64,000 nt of DNA, from assembly GCA_017470165.1 (NCBI GenBank), contig JAFUEX010000001.1, positions 58,614 to 122,613 on the forward strand. The letters run 5' to 3'. Made by a program: the position numbers and the translations under genes. The DNA is from Alphaproteobacteria bacterium. GTDB lineage: Bacteria > Pseudomonadota > Alphaproteobacteria > RF32 > CAG-239. Below are positions 1-8,477 of the stretch, piece after piece. The notes under the pieces were generated by a model. That model searched no databases and was not told the DNA's origin. It saw only the letters and a program-made list of their open reading frames with translations. Position 1 is the first letter of the stretch, and each line of letters begins with the position of its first letter.

Positions 1-962
1 ATGTTGGTATTGTTACGGCCAAAGACAGTATACTTGTAAAAGAAACAGCTGATGAACTTTCATCTTCTGTTGCGTCTTATTACAATATTGAGGCTGATAG
101 CAGTAAAATACAGTCAGTTACATATCGTCCATTTGATAACAAATATGTTTATTATGATACCACCTATATTGAACGCCCTCGTGAAGCTGTTATGAAACAT
201 TTTCTTCATAGATATAATTTAGGATTAATAGCAAAAAGAGGATTTACTCAACTAGAGGCAATGAGTGGTTTTATTACAAAATCCATTATTGATTTTAGAA
301 GTTGGTCATGTGCAGGAATGCAAGGTGGTGACTATATTTTTCCACTTTACATTTATGAAGATTTGGATAATTCTCGGCATCCGAACTTTAATAACGAGAT
401 TATTCAAAAGGTTGCTGAAGGATTAAAATTAAAGTTTACAGAAGAAAAAACGGATGAAAAAGATACTTTTGCTCCGATAGATGTTTTGGATTACATTTAT
501 GCTGTGTTACACTCACCCAAATATCGTGAAACCTATAAAGAGTTCTTAAAGATTGATTTCCCGAAAATTCCATATCCAACCGATAAAACAAAATTCTGGA
601 AGTTGGTTGATTTAGGTTCGCAAATTCGCAAAATACATTTACTTGAAAGCGATAAATTAAACACTTTAACCATCGGCTACCCGATAAGTGGCGATAATAT
701 TGTAACAAAATTGAGCTATTCGGATGAAAAAGTGTTTATTAACGACATCCAATATTTTGATAAGGTTCCGGAAGTCGCTTGGAATTTTTATATCGGAGGT
801 TACCAACCGGCACAAAAATGGCTCAAAGACCGTAAAGGTAAGGAATTATCCTTTGATGATATCAAACACTATTCGCAAATCATCAATGCTCTTTACCTAA
901 CCAACCAACTTATGCAACAAATTGATGAGATAGTAAACCAGGTTTTTATAAACGGAAAATAG
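1..962 (+). CDS. Type ISP-like restriction-modification enzyme, C-terminal part (5' end outside window)
   Basis: The frame is open from base 3 to the stop at 960-962, so this is the last 319 codons or so of a gene that begins upstream. It carries the signature of the target-recognition end of Type ISP-like restriction-modification/helicase enzymes: YRPFDNKYVYYDTTYIERPR (residues about 42-61 of the visible part), followed later by YQPAQKWLKDRKGKELSFDD and a closing helix with QLMQQID. In that family the missing N-terminal part holds nuclease, helicase and N6-adenine methyltransferase domains, and this part reads the DNA target. The DUF3644 gene starts 2 bp after its stop, so the two are probably co-transcribed. 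The family call is fairly secure; whether the full enzyme is intact cannot be seen here. Confidence 0.75.
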   Translation, partial: VGIVTAKDSILVKETADELSSSVASYYNIEADSSKIQSVTYRPFDNKYVYYDTTYIERPREAVMKHFLHRYNLGLIAKRGFTQLEAMSGFITKSIIDFRSWSCAGMQGGDYIFPLYIYEDLDNSRHPNFNNEIIQKVAEGLKLKFTEEKTDEKDTFAPIDVLDYIYAVLHSPKYRETYKEFLKIDFPKIPYPTDKTKFWKLVDLGSQIRKIHLLESDKLNTLTIGYPISGDNIVTKLSYSDEKVFINDIQYFDKVPEVAWNFYIGGYQPAQKWLKDRKGKELSFDDIKHYSQIINALYLTNQLMQQIDEIVNQVFINGK

Positions 963-964
963 TG

Positions 965-2161
965 ATGTTACAAAATATAAAGCCAAATCGTAAGAAATCA
1001 AAAGCAGGTGGTCTAACTTTAGAAGAAAAAAGACTAGTAAAAGGTTTGTTAAAAAAAGGATATATTCCTCAAGATATTGTTCATATTGTCAATCAAGGAA
1101 GATTACAAACAACTAATCTAGGCAGAATTTCTGAGATTTCCAAAGATAATACTATATTAGAAGCACCTGATGAAGAGGTAAATAAATATTTGGTAATTCA
1201 GTCCTCTTATGATTCAAAAACATTATTAAATCCCTATAAAGATTGTCGTTTAATTCGTTCCAGAGAAGCTATGATGGCGGCAGTTGAGATATTCAATAAC
1301 CCTAATATGTTTTTTAGAATAGAAATGTTCTGTGTTTTATCTAATATTGCATGGACTTATTTATTCCAAGAAAAATTAGAACGTACGAAATTAGGTTCAT
1401 CTAAACGACACAACGGAGATTCAAAATCATTAAATGAAATGCTCCGGTCTGCCGATTGTCCTATAAGCAATAAAGCAGTTTGTGAAAATATTAATAAAAT
1501 TATTGATATAAGAGATAAAGTTGAACATGTTTTATTTTCTGGCGGAGACGAAAAGTTTGGTGCTTTGTTTCAATCAAATTGTCTAAATTTTGACCACTAT
1601 TTAACAGAATGGTTTGGCGAAAATTTAACATTATCTAATAATTTATCATTGGCATTGCAATTTGTTGGATTACAAAAAGAACAGATAGTAGATATGGATT
1701 TATCAACCTGGCCTAAAGAGATAAAAGCCATATACAATGGCATTGAGACAAATGAATTCGCGGACAATAATGCCTTTAAGATAAAAGTTTATTATGGAAC
1801 AGAAATAACATCCAAGACCAAGAGTGATATAACGCAATTAATTGATTATAGTACAACTCCAAATGTTTCTCAAACAGTAATAAAAAAAGTTAGAATAGAT
1901 AAATTATCCGACTATCCTTTGTCCTATACTCAAGTTGCTAAGCAAATTAAGATAAAGAATGATAAGATAACAACAAATGACATCAATAAAATTATATCAG
2001 AAAAAAATATCAAAAAAAATGCAGAGTATTCGTATATCAATTTTAGAAATAAAAAACAGGAAGAAAAATATGAAAAAGATAAAAATATTCCCAAAGGAGT
2101 TCCTGTTATCTATAAAGAATCTGTAATTGACTATATTATTTCAGTATATAATGAAAAATAA
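965..2161 (+). CDS. DUF3644-domain protein in the defence island
   Basis: A 398-residue protein. An in-frame GTG lies 3 bp upstream and overlaps the preceding stop by one base; I chose the ATG. Residues about 100-150 (RSREAMMAAVEIFNNPNMFF, then a helix with IAWTYLFQEKL) match the start of DUF3644, a helical family often found near restriction genes. The next region, with RDKVEHVLF, resembles HEPN-like helical domains, but I see no clear RX4-6H nuclease motif. The last 100 residues are very lysine-rich and may bind nucleic acid. Its position directly behind the Type ISP-like enzyme suggests an accessory role in the same system. No biochemical function is assigned. Confidence 0.6.
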   Translation: MLQNIKPNRKKSKAGGLTLEEKRLVKGLLKKGYIPQDIVHIVNQGRLQTTNLGRISEISKDNTILEAPDEEVNKYLVIQSSYDSKTLLNPYKDCRLIRSREAMMAAVEIFNNPNMFFRIEMFCVLSNIAWTYLFQEKLERTKLGSSKRHNGDSKSLNEMLRSADCPISNKAVCENINKIIDIRDKVEHVLFSGGDEKFGALFQSNCLNFDHYLTEWFGENLTLSNNLSLALQFVGLQKEQIVDMDLSTWPKEIKAIYNGIETNEFADNNAFKIKVYYGTEITSKTKSDITQLIDYSTTPNVSQTVIKKVRIDKLSDYPLSYTQVAKQIKIKNDKITTNDINKIISEKNIKKNAEYSYINFRNKKQEEKYEKDKNIPKGVPVIYKESVIDYIISVYNEK

Positions 2162-2270
2162 AGGTTATAAATTAAGCCGCTTGCATCTCCATCATCTGTC
2201 CAATCATCATATCAATCTGTTCTTTGGTGACACCTTGAAAATATGAGCAAAACATTGCATGTAATGAATT

Positions 2271-2290
2271 GTTAACATTTGCATGTTAAC
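2271..2290. promoter_or_regulatory. Perfect inverted repeat, candidate operator of the toxin-antitoxin operon
   Basis: GTTAACAT and ATGTTAAC form an 8+8 bp perfect palindrome around a 4-bp spacer (TTGC). It ends 5 bp upstream of the -35 hexamer of the following promoter. The first downstream gene encodes an XRE-type helix-turn-helix protein, so this is a natural autorepression site. That role is inferred from position. Confidence 0.6.
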
Positions 2291-2295
2291 AATAC

Positions 2296-2324
2296 TTGAC
2301 ATTTTAAGAGAATTATGTTATAAT
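2296..2324 (+). promoter_or_regulatory. Consensus sigma-70 promoter for the PanA-toxin operon
   Basis: TTGACA (2296-2301), a 17-bp spacer and TATAAT (2319-2324), with a TG at 2316-2317 giving an extended -10. Both hexamers are exact consensus. An AAAGGAG ribosome-binding site (2335-2341) lies 6 bp before the ATG at 2348. Confidence 0.85.
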
Positions 2325-2347
2325 TATAGCATATAAAGGAGCTCCCC

Positions 2348-3121
2348 ATGACAAATATTCTAAAAACACTACGAGAAAATGAAAATATTTCTCAAGATGA
2401 ATTGGCTGCTATGCTAGGAATTAGTCGCCAAACATTGGGAAAATATGAAAATGGCGAAAATAACTTTTCATTGGATATCATTAAAAAACTTTCCAAGATT
2501 TTTAGTGTTGATTATTCGTGTTTTATTGATAACAAAATGCCGACTACACCTCAATATAATATCATAACTTCAGATAATGTTGAACCGAAAACAGATATTC
2601 GCATAGATATTCCGCAAGTAAATATTACAAAATTCAAGCAAGTGTTGCTCTATATTTTGAATAAGGTTGGAGCAAAGCCTAATGTTGGGCAAACAGTTAT
2701 CTATAAATTGCTTTATTTTATAGATTTTGACTACTATGAACTGTTTGAAGAACAGCTCATGGGGTTGAAATACATCAAAAACACTTATGGACCAACACCG
2801 GTTGATTTTGCGAAATTGATAAAAGAAATGGAAAAAGACGGTGAATTGGAAGAAATTAAAACAAAATATTTTAATAAAGAACAAACCAAATATTTGCCTA
2901 TTAAGGAACCGGATTTGACACTTTTATCGGCTCAAGAATTAAAACATATTGATAAAGAGCTTGAACGCCTTTCTGATAAGTCAGGTAAAGAGCTTTCTGA
3001 ATTCTCTCATAAAGATATTCCGTGGATCGGAGCAGAGATGGGAGAAATTATGGATTATGAAGCTGTTTTTTACAGAAATAATGACACATCACTTCGGGAG
3101 TATACGGACGAAAATGATTAA
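2348..3121 (+). CDS. XRE-family antitoxin with Panacea (DUF4065/SocA-like) domain
   Basis: A 257-residue protein. Residues 5-58 are an XRE helix-turn-helix (SQDELAAMLGISRQTLGKYE). Residues about 95-200 form a Panacea domain, recognisable from VGQTVIYKLLYFIDFDYYE, then GLKYIKNTYGPTP. Panacea domains are known as versatile antitoxin modules that neutralise unrelated toxins; the HTH part usually represses the operon. The next gene starts inside this one (ATG at 3114, stop at 3119-3121), typical of translational coupling in toxin-antitoxin pairs. The start is supported by AAAGGAG and by a consensus promoter. The domain call is strong; the antitoxin role follows from the family and the neighbour. 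Confidence 0.85.
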   Translation: MTNILKTLRENENISQDELAAMLGISRQTLGKYENGENNFSLDIIKKLSKIFSVDYSCFIDNKMPTTPQYNIITSDNVEPKTDIRIDIPQVNITKFKQVLLYILNKVGAKPNVGQTVIYKLLYFIDFDYYELFEEQLMGLKYIKNTYGPTPVDFAKLIKEMEKDGELEEIKTKYFNKEQTKYLPIKEPDLTLLSAQELKHIDKELERLSDKSGKELSEFSHKDIPWIGAEMGEIMDYEAVFYRNNDTSLREYTDEND

Positions 3122-3488
3122 CTATGTGACTACCCCCGAATTTAATAAAGATTTTAAATCACTTTTGAAACGTTTTAAGTCTTTAGAAAAAGATTTTGAA
3201 AATATGAAAAAATATACGTTGGAGACTTTTTATGAAAAAGGTCAGCCAACGACAGCTTTTGTCCCTATAGAAGGTTTTTGCTCCGATGATTATACATCTA
3301 ATAAAGTTCGCAAATTTTCGTGTATGGCACTTAAAGGGCGCGGAGCAGCCTCCGGTATTAGAGTTATTTTTGTATGGGAAGAAAACAAAAGACAAATAAC
3401 TTTTGTGGAAATGTATTTCAAAGGTGACAAAGATAACGAAAATCGTGAGCGTCTGAGCGATTTTCTTAATAAGCATGAAGGAAATTAG
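3114..3488 (+). CDS. RelE/ParE-like toxin partner of the Panacea antitoxin
   Basis: A 124-residue protein overlapping the antitoxin by 8 bp. An earlier in-frame start exists far upstream but would lie inside the antitoxin gene. The sequence begins with a strand (INYVTTPEF), then two lysine-rich helices, then strands around KVRKFSCMALKGRGAASGIR and RQITFVEMYFKGDK. This layout and the basic surface fit RelE/ParE-fold mRNA interferase or gyrase toxins, although similarity to named families is weak. The toxin role is mainly inferred from size, gene order and the overlap. Target unknown. Confidence 0.65.
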   Translation: MINYVTTPEFNKDFKSLLKRFKSLEKDFENMKKYTLETFYEKGQPTTAFVPIEGFCSDDYTSNKVRKFSCMALKGRGAASGIRVIFVWEENKRQITFVEMYFKGDKDNENRERLSDFLNKHEGN

Positions 3489-3498
3489 GAAAATATAA

Positions 3499-6400
3499 AT
3501 GACAGAACAACAAATAGAAAAAAATTGTAAATATTTAGATGATGAACCAGTTGCTGTAACGGATTCTTTAGTCACAAAAGCCATTGTAGAAGAAATAACC
3601 AATAAAGACAAACACGGAAAAATAATAGGAATTCTTGGTGGGTGGGGAAGTGGTAAATCTTCTATTATAGAGGGTGTAAAGGCTGAAATTTCTGATAAAA
3701 ATAAGAAAAACAATTGTCAGGTTATTGAATATGATGCATGGAAGAATGAAAAATTTCCATTCAAACTAGGTTTTTTAGAAGAATTGTTAAAAAAATATAA
3801 AGAATGCTCTCATGATAATTCTCAAATTAAAAGTTTTGAAGATGATTTATCTGAATTAAAACAATTAAAAGAAATCCAAAGATCTCAAGAATATTCTTTA
3901 ATAAATCTTCCAAATGCGCTTATTGCAATTTCATTTTTATTTTACCCTCTTGCATTTGACTTGCTTTCTAATGGAAGAAAAGACGAAATTTTATATAATT
4001 TTAGTGCTTTTGCATATGAGGATTTTAAAATATATAATTCTGCATTATGGATCTTTTTTGGAGGTATAATAGCCTTAGTTTCAAATTACTTTTTAGATAG
4101 GCAACGAGGACTTAAGAAATACTTTAACTCTCTTTGGGAGAATATTAAAGGTAGTGATTGGGGAAACTTGGTCTCTTTACTACTAATATCCTTAATAACT
4201 GGGATATATGGCTCTGTAATAAACTATGCGTTTCTGTTATATATGCCGTTAATTATATGGTCAATTTTTAATTTGAAAAATTTTGTTTCAAAAATATTTA
4301 ATGATGAAAAGGTCTTTTATATTTTATCTGGAACAAAACCTCATACAGAAAGTTTAATAACTATAAATAAAACTCCAGATCCTAGTTATAAGGAGTTTTC
4401 TGATTTATACAACAAAATTGTTGAGAAAATTATAGAAAATAATCAAAATAAAAACTTAGTTATAGTTATAGATAATATTGATAGAGTAGAGCCAGATGAT
4501 GCAAAGTCAATATGGTCGTCATTAAAAGGAATGCTTCTTAAGAATAAATCTGTGCATATAATCGTTCCTATAGATGAAGAACAGGCTGGTAAAATATTCA
4601 AAGATAATGAAGATGATGTATCAAATATCAAAGCTGATTCCTTTATTCAAAAAACTTTTGACATTTTATATAGGGTCCCTCCAAGACATTTGGTTGATGC
4701 AGATAAAATATGGAAAGAAAAATTAGAGGAAGCATTTAATAAGGAATTTACAGAAGAAGAGATTAGTCAAATCGTTAGTATCTTTGAAACTCGCAATTTT
4801 GAAGAAAAGGATTTTTATGCATCATCATATAAAGGACAAGAAACTCCTCGTAAAATCATAAAGATTATTAATGAAGTAGTATCATATGAGAAAGATGAAT
4901 TATTTTCATCTATCCACCTTAATACTAAATTTGCCTTCGTAATACATTATAATAATATAAGCAATCAGCTTATAAAGGGGAATATAACAAATCTGTTGCC
5001 AACTAGTAATGTTTTAACAAGTTCTATAGATAATATTCAATTAGCTCAATTATATTATCAATCGGAGGCTAATGAGGCTTTAATGTTAGTTAAAAGAGAT
5101 GATTTATATAAAAAAATTACCTCTGATCGCATTAATATAAATGATAAAGATTTTAGACATGATTGGGTATGGAGAGTATTGTCTAATACCCTTCCTCAAA
5201 AACAATATGAAAGTTTTGAAATATTATTAAATACAGCTAATAATTTAGTTAGTTTAACAGAATTTAATAAGAATGAAAAATTAGCATCTTATATGTTGCA
5301 GCAGACAATGGATAAATTATTAGGACTAAAAGATTTAATAGCTATTCCAACCAATGCTTCTAGCAAAATAAAATCTATATTAAAGAGTGTAAGTAATCCC
5401 AAACAATATAAAAAGTTAATTTCCCTTATGTATTCAATAAAAAGCAACACAGATTTAGAAAGAGGACTAGGCGCAAAAGAATGGATCAGAACTCTGACAG
5501 CCATTATAGAGGAATTAGACATATCAAAAGATGAATTATATGAGATGGAGCTTGATTCAATTTCAGAAGATTTATATTTAGGAGCTATTCCATTTATAGA
5601 AGAAAAAGACATAAGTAAGTATGATTTGAGTATTTTGCATCCTAATGTAAAATCAGTAGAAAAATGGAGCCAACTTTCTACTGAAGATCAGTATGTGCAT
5701 TGTAAATTTTTTATTCAAAAAGGTAATGATGAATATACGGCTTGGAATAATTTAGAGACTACAATATATCAAATAATAAAAAGCAAAAGCAAAGAACCTA
5801 GATATCTTAATCTTATAGCAGATTCTATAAAAAATGATCATCTTTCAAGCGTTGAATCATATATAAAGGATACCAGTTATATTAATGTAATGCGATATTT
5901 TTATGATAATGATCATAATTCTTTTGCAACAGCTCTAGCTGTTTATGCGACAGTTTCTCCTGAATTTAAAGAATTTAAAAATAATGCTAATATTCGTATA
6001 TTAGAAACTTCAATGTTTAACAATAGAGATATACTAAATAAATTTATTGTGGAGTATTTAGATTTAAATAATCATAATATCAATAAGTTATTAGATTTAT
6101 CGGTAGGTAAATCTCAAATTATAGAATATATGAACGAGGAAAATTTAGCTAAATTAGATATTTCTGGAACAAATATTGATGAATATTTACGAAGGTATTG
6201 TGGAATCTCAAATGTAGAAGCATATAGAATTTTAAGAAAAATTGCAAAAGAGCAAGATATAATTCCTCATATAAGAAATGTAGAATTTAGTAAAGAAAAT
6301 GAACTTCTTATAAGTGATTTATCGTTAGTAATAGACTATAGGTTATGTGATAGTTTTTATAATTATCTCTCAACAATAGAAGATTGGAAAGAAGAAATAA

Positions 6401-6888
6401 TTAATATAACAGAAACATTTAAGACAGCTATTTATACGGGATATTCAAGTAAAGAATTTAAAACAGCCTTGAAAGATTACATACCAGAAGTCATTATTAA
6501 TAAATTTAACAGCTTCATGAAACTAGAAAATGCCTATCTAAACAAAATTGCAGGTTTAAGTATCACTAATCAAATAATTAATGATCTATTTAATCAAAAC
6601 ATAAGGAATGAAAACCTAAGTGATACAAAGTTTATTAGGTTATTCAATAAGCAAATTATTAATTGGTTGAAGAAAACAGAAAATAACAAAGATGAAGTTT
6701 TCGTAGATTTTATTGCTAAAATTAAAGATGAAAAATGGTTGTGTGAAAACAAAGATATTGTTATTAAATATATAAAATCTTCGGAAATTAATCAAAAGAA
6801 TTTTGTAGAAATGTGGAGCGAAAACGAGCAAATTAAGAAGTCATATAATGATTTATTCTTGAAAGATATGAACGATTCTGAAAACTAA
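3499..6888 (+). CDS. Large KAP-family P-loop NTPase with membrane insert
   Basis: An 1129-residue protein. The Walker A motif GGWGSGKS is at residues 47-54 and a Walker B-like strand, LVIVIDNIDRV, at about 318-328. Between them lie three or more hydrophobic segments (about 134-156, 177-198 and 225-257). A membrane-spanning insert between the Walker motifs is the hallmark of KAP NTPases, which are often found in phage-defence loci. Residues after about 560 are a long, mostly helical region with no family I recognise, probably a sensor or effector. The gene starts 11 bp after the toxin stop, so it may share its operon. Strongly AT-rich. The KAP assignment is good; a defence role is inferred from context. 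Confidence 0.75.
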   Translation: MTEQQIEKNCKYLDDEPVAVTDSLVTKAIVEEITNKDKHGKIIGILGGWGSGKSSIIEGVKAEISDKNKKNNCQVIEYDAWKNEKFPFKLGFLEELLKKYKECSHDNSQIKSFEDDLSELKQLKEIQRSQEYSLINLPNALIAISFLFYPLAFDLLSNGRKDEILYNFSAFAYEDFKIYNSALWIFFGGIIALVSNYFLDRQRGLKKYFNSLWENIKGSDWGNLVSLLLISLITGIYGSVINYAFLLYMPLIIWSIFNLKNFVSKIFNDEKVFYILSGTKPHTESLITINKTPDPSYKEFSDLYNKIVEKIIENNQNKNLVIVIDNIDRVEPDDAKSIWSSLKGMLLKNKSVHIIVPIDEEQAGKIFKDNEDDVSNIKADSFIQKTFDILYRVPPRHLVDADKIWKEKLEEAFNKEFTEEEISQIVSIFETRNFEEKDFYASSYKGQETPRKIIKIINEVVSYEKDELFSSIHLNTKFAFVIHYNNISNQLIKGNITNLLPTSNVLTSSIDNIQLAQLYYQSEANEALMLVKRDDLYKKITSDRININDKDFRHDWVWRVLSNTLPQKQYESFEILLNTANNLVSLTEFNKNEKLASYMLQQTMDKLLGLKDLIAIPTNASSKIKSILKSVSNPKQYKKLISLMYSIKSNTDLERGLGAKEWIRTLTAIIEELDISKDELYEMELDSISEDLYLGAIPFIEEKDISKYDLSILHPNVKSVEKWSQLSTEDQYVHCKFFIQKGNDEYTAWNNLETTIYQIIKSKSKEPRYLNLIADSIKNDHLSSVESYIKDTSYINVMRYFYDNDHNSFATALAVYATVSPEFKEFKNNANIRILETSMFNNRDILNKFIVEYLDLNNHNINKLLDLSVGKSQIIEYMNEENLAKLDISGTNIDEYLRRYCGISNVEAYRILRKIAKEQDIIPHIRNVEFSKENELLISDLSLVIDYRLCDSFYNYLSTIEDWKEEIINITETFKTAIYTGYSSKEFKTALKDYIPEVIINKFNSFMKLENAYLNKIAGLSITNQIINDLFNQNIRNENLSDTKFIRLFNKQIINWLKKTENNKDEVFVDFIAKIKDEKWLCENKDIVIKYIKSSEINQKNFVEMWSENEQIKKSYNDLFLKDMNDSEN

Positions 6889-7088
6889 ATAATAGATTCT
6901 TTTTTTATTTTAACCAATTTCAGACGGCTAAACTCACTTTGTTCGTTTGTCCGTAAACTTCGCAATCTAACGATTGCTCATTTGTTTTTTGTTTTATTTT
7001 ATTTCAAAGAATATCATTTTATAACATATTTTAACAAATCAATTTATTTAAATTCATTTATTTGTATCAATGTATTTTCGTTAGATTT

Positions 7089-7490
7089 GCTCTTTTTACC
7101 TCCATTCCCGAGGTAAAATAGAGCGTCAGCATTTTCGCCTGATTCGCTTCTTCATTCCAGATATAGTATGTATAATTCCATACAACTCGCACACCGCCGA
7201 TACGAGCCTTCCTCTTGCCTTACGGTTGGCACTTGTTGCAATCCAAATGAAGACTAAATTGCATCAAGCCGAGGTTGTCAATGAGCCCAGACAGAGCCTC
7301 ATATTTCTAACGGACATCGTCCGCCGTGCCCTATTTATATTCCGCCAGCCGCCTTTGGAGGGGTTATTTTGCGGTGCCTCTACCAATGGAAAGGACATCA
7401 TAGGATTTCAGTTTGTTCCCTGCTTGAGGGTGCCCCAGAAAGGCCTGGTTCCCGTTTTATGGCACAAGTAATAAACTTGCGATTGGTATG
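7089..7490. ncRNA. Candidate structured non-coding RNA, family and strand unknown
   Basis: This block has clearly higher GC than its AT-rich flanks and is full of potential stems. GCTCTTTTTACCTC (7089-7102) pairs with GAGGTAAAATAGAGC (7110-7124) with one bulge. Another hairpin has arms around ATTGCAAC and the matching GATGCAAT near 7230-7270. A short GGACATCGTCC palindrome lies near 7312. I compared it by eye with tmRNA, RNase P RNA, 6S RNA, SRP RNA and group II intron ends and found no match. It could be an OMEGA/HEARO-type or other mobile-element RNA relic, but no nuclease gene is adjacent. Confidence 0.3.
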
Positions 7491-7577
7491 TCGTTTTATG
7501 AGATTATTATAACATAGGAGCTGGAAAAATAGCAAAAATATAATGACCTCACATGATTATTTATCATTTAACTTCGC

Positions 7578-7612
7578 AAAAATAAAAAAGCAGCATAACA
7601 GGGATATGCTGC
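7578..7612 (-). terminator. Rho-independent terminator-like hairpin (minus orientation)
   Basis: GCAGCATA (7590-7597) and TATGCTGC (7605-7612) form a perfect 8-bp stem with a 7-base loop. Read on the minus strand it is followed by a T-rich run. No minus-strand gene is evident to its right before the ankyrin gene, so it may end transcription of the RNA-like block or be a relic. Confidence 0.5.
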
Positions 7613-7801
7613 CGTTTAAAATGAAATTTATTTTGAAACAAAAACAGGTCATTGATTTTGCTATCATGAGTATTTATCAGCAAATATCAACTTTTTGAAA
7701 TAAAAATTTTCAATTTTATTTTTTTTCAAATCAAATTTCCGCATCCACACCCAATAAATATTTTTGTAAGAAATCAATTTATTTTGGAATAGGAGATTAA
7801 A

Positions 7802-8401
7802 ATGATAAAAAAATACAATAAAATTGATAATAGCTATACCCGTTACATACACATTTCAGAAATAGAGGCTGCTTTAGAGAAAATGAAGAAAATAAGTAGC
7901 CGAGTTCAATACAAATCAATTGATGACATTCCGGATGGAAACCAAGTAGAAGATTACCATTTAACCATTGATGATGCCAAGAGCTTGGAAAAAATGTTTA
8001 CTGACAATCCTACTTTCAAATTGGAAAGCCCAATGGATACTATGAGAAGAACCATATTTTTGGTTGCTTGTGGTATGAGTGAAGATACTGAAGGGATTGA
8101 ATACTTAATTAACAGAGGTGCCGAAATTAACCGAAATGACTTGCTTGGCGAAAATGCTTTAATGTATGTCATTCAAAATCAAAATATGCCAACAGAAGAA
8201 AAATTAAAAGCAGTTCAATTACTGATAGACCATGGAATTGATGTCAATTGGATTAACACACGCTTTGAAACCCCATTGATGATGGCATTAAACCAGATAG
8301 AAATTGAAGTTGCCGACCTTTTAATAGACAATGGTGGAATTGTTTATAAACCGCCATTTAGACCACAAGAACCTAATACCGAAGAAGAAAACAAAGAATA
8401 A
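7802..8401 (+). CDS. Ankyrin-repeat protein
   Basis: A 199-residue protein with no signal peptide, behind a good AGGAG site. Residues about 98-185 carry three ankyrin-type repeats: EYLINRGAEINRNDLLGENA, then QLLIDHGIDVNWINTRFETP, then ADLLIDNGG. The N-terminal 95 residues are charged and lack a recognisable domain. Ankyrin repeats mediate protein binding; small ankyrin proteins occur as effectors or as immunity-like genes in accessory islands, but nothing here identifies a partner. It is followed directly by a terminator and is probably a single-gene unit. Confidence 0.8.
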   Translation: MIKKYNKIDNSYTRYIHISEIEAALEKMKKISSRVQYKSIDDIPDGNQVEDYHLTIDDAKSLEKMFTDNPTFKLESPMDTMRRTIFLVACGMSEDTEGIEYLINRGAEINRNDLLGENALMYVIQNQNMPTEEKLKAVQLLIDHGIDVNWINTRFETPLMMALNQIEIEVADLLIDNGGIVYKPPFRPQEPNTEEENKE

Positions 8402-8427
8402 CTCCTGACATTAACTTTCCTACCAAG

Positions 8428-8455
8428 CCGCTACAAGAAATTGTGGCGGTTTTTT
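8428..8455 (+). terminator. Rho-independent terminator after the ankyrin gene
   Basis: CCGCTAC (8428-8434) pairs with GTGGCGG (8443-8449), including one G-U pair, followed by six T. Confidence 0.8.
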
Positions 8456-8477
8456 AGTTTATATGGTCTCACAGGAA

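Larger units (their letters stand above)
6889..7801. other. Gene-free interval with a candidate structured RNA
   Basis: About 900 bp without a convincing protein gene. The first 190 bp are AT-rich spacer. From about 7089 to 7490 the base composition rises and several stem-loops appear (listed separately). A reading frame of 81 codons spans 7226-7471 but has no ribosome-binding site and no recognisable protein features. The last 190 bp are AT-rich again and end in AATAGGAGAT, the ribosome-binding site of the ankyrin gene. Confidence 0.6.

Noticed and set aside
2172-2287. Minus-strand fragment ending FQGVTKEQIDMMIGQMMEMQ
   Set aside because: It reads like the C-terminus of a protein, but it is only about 38 codons, has no start context and matches no family I recognise. 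It may be a relic, but cannot be supported.
7226-7471. 81-codon open frame on the plus strand
   Set aside because: It has no ribosome-binding site, lies over predicted stems and shows no protein-like features.
7089-7490. tmRNA, RNase P RNA, 6S RNA or group II intron
   Set aside because: None of the conserved core words of these RNAs (for example the RNase P GAGGAAAGTCC block or a tmRNA acceptor arm) could be found on either strand.
7664-7852. Minus-strand 62-codon frame above the terminator at 7578-7612
   Set aside because: It overlaps the ankyrin gene start and is composed almost only of AT-rich codons; no ribosome-binding site.
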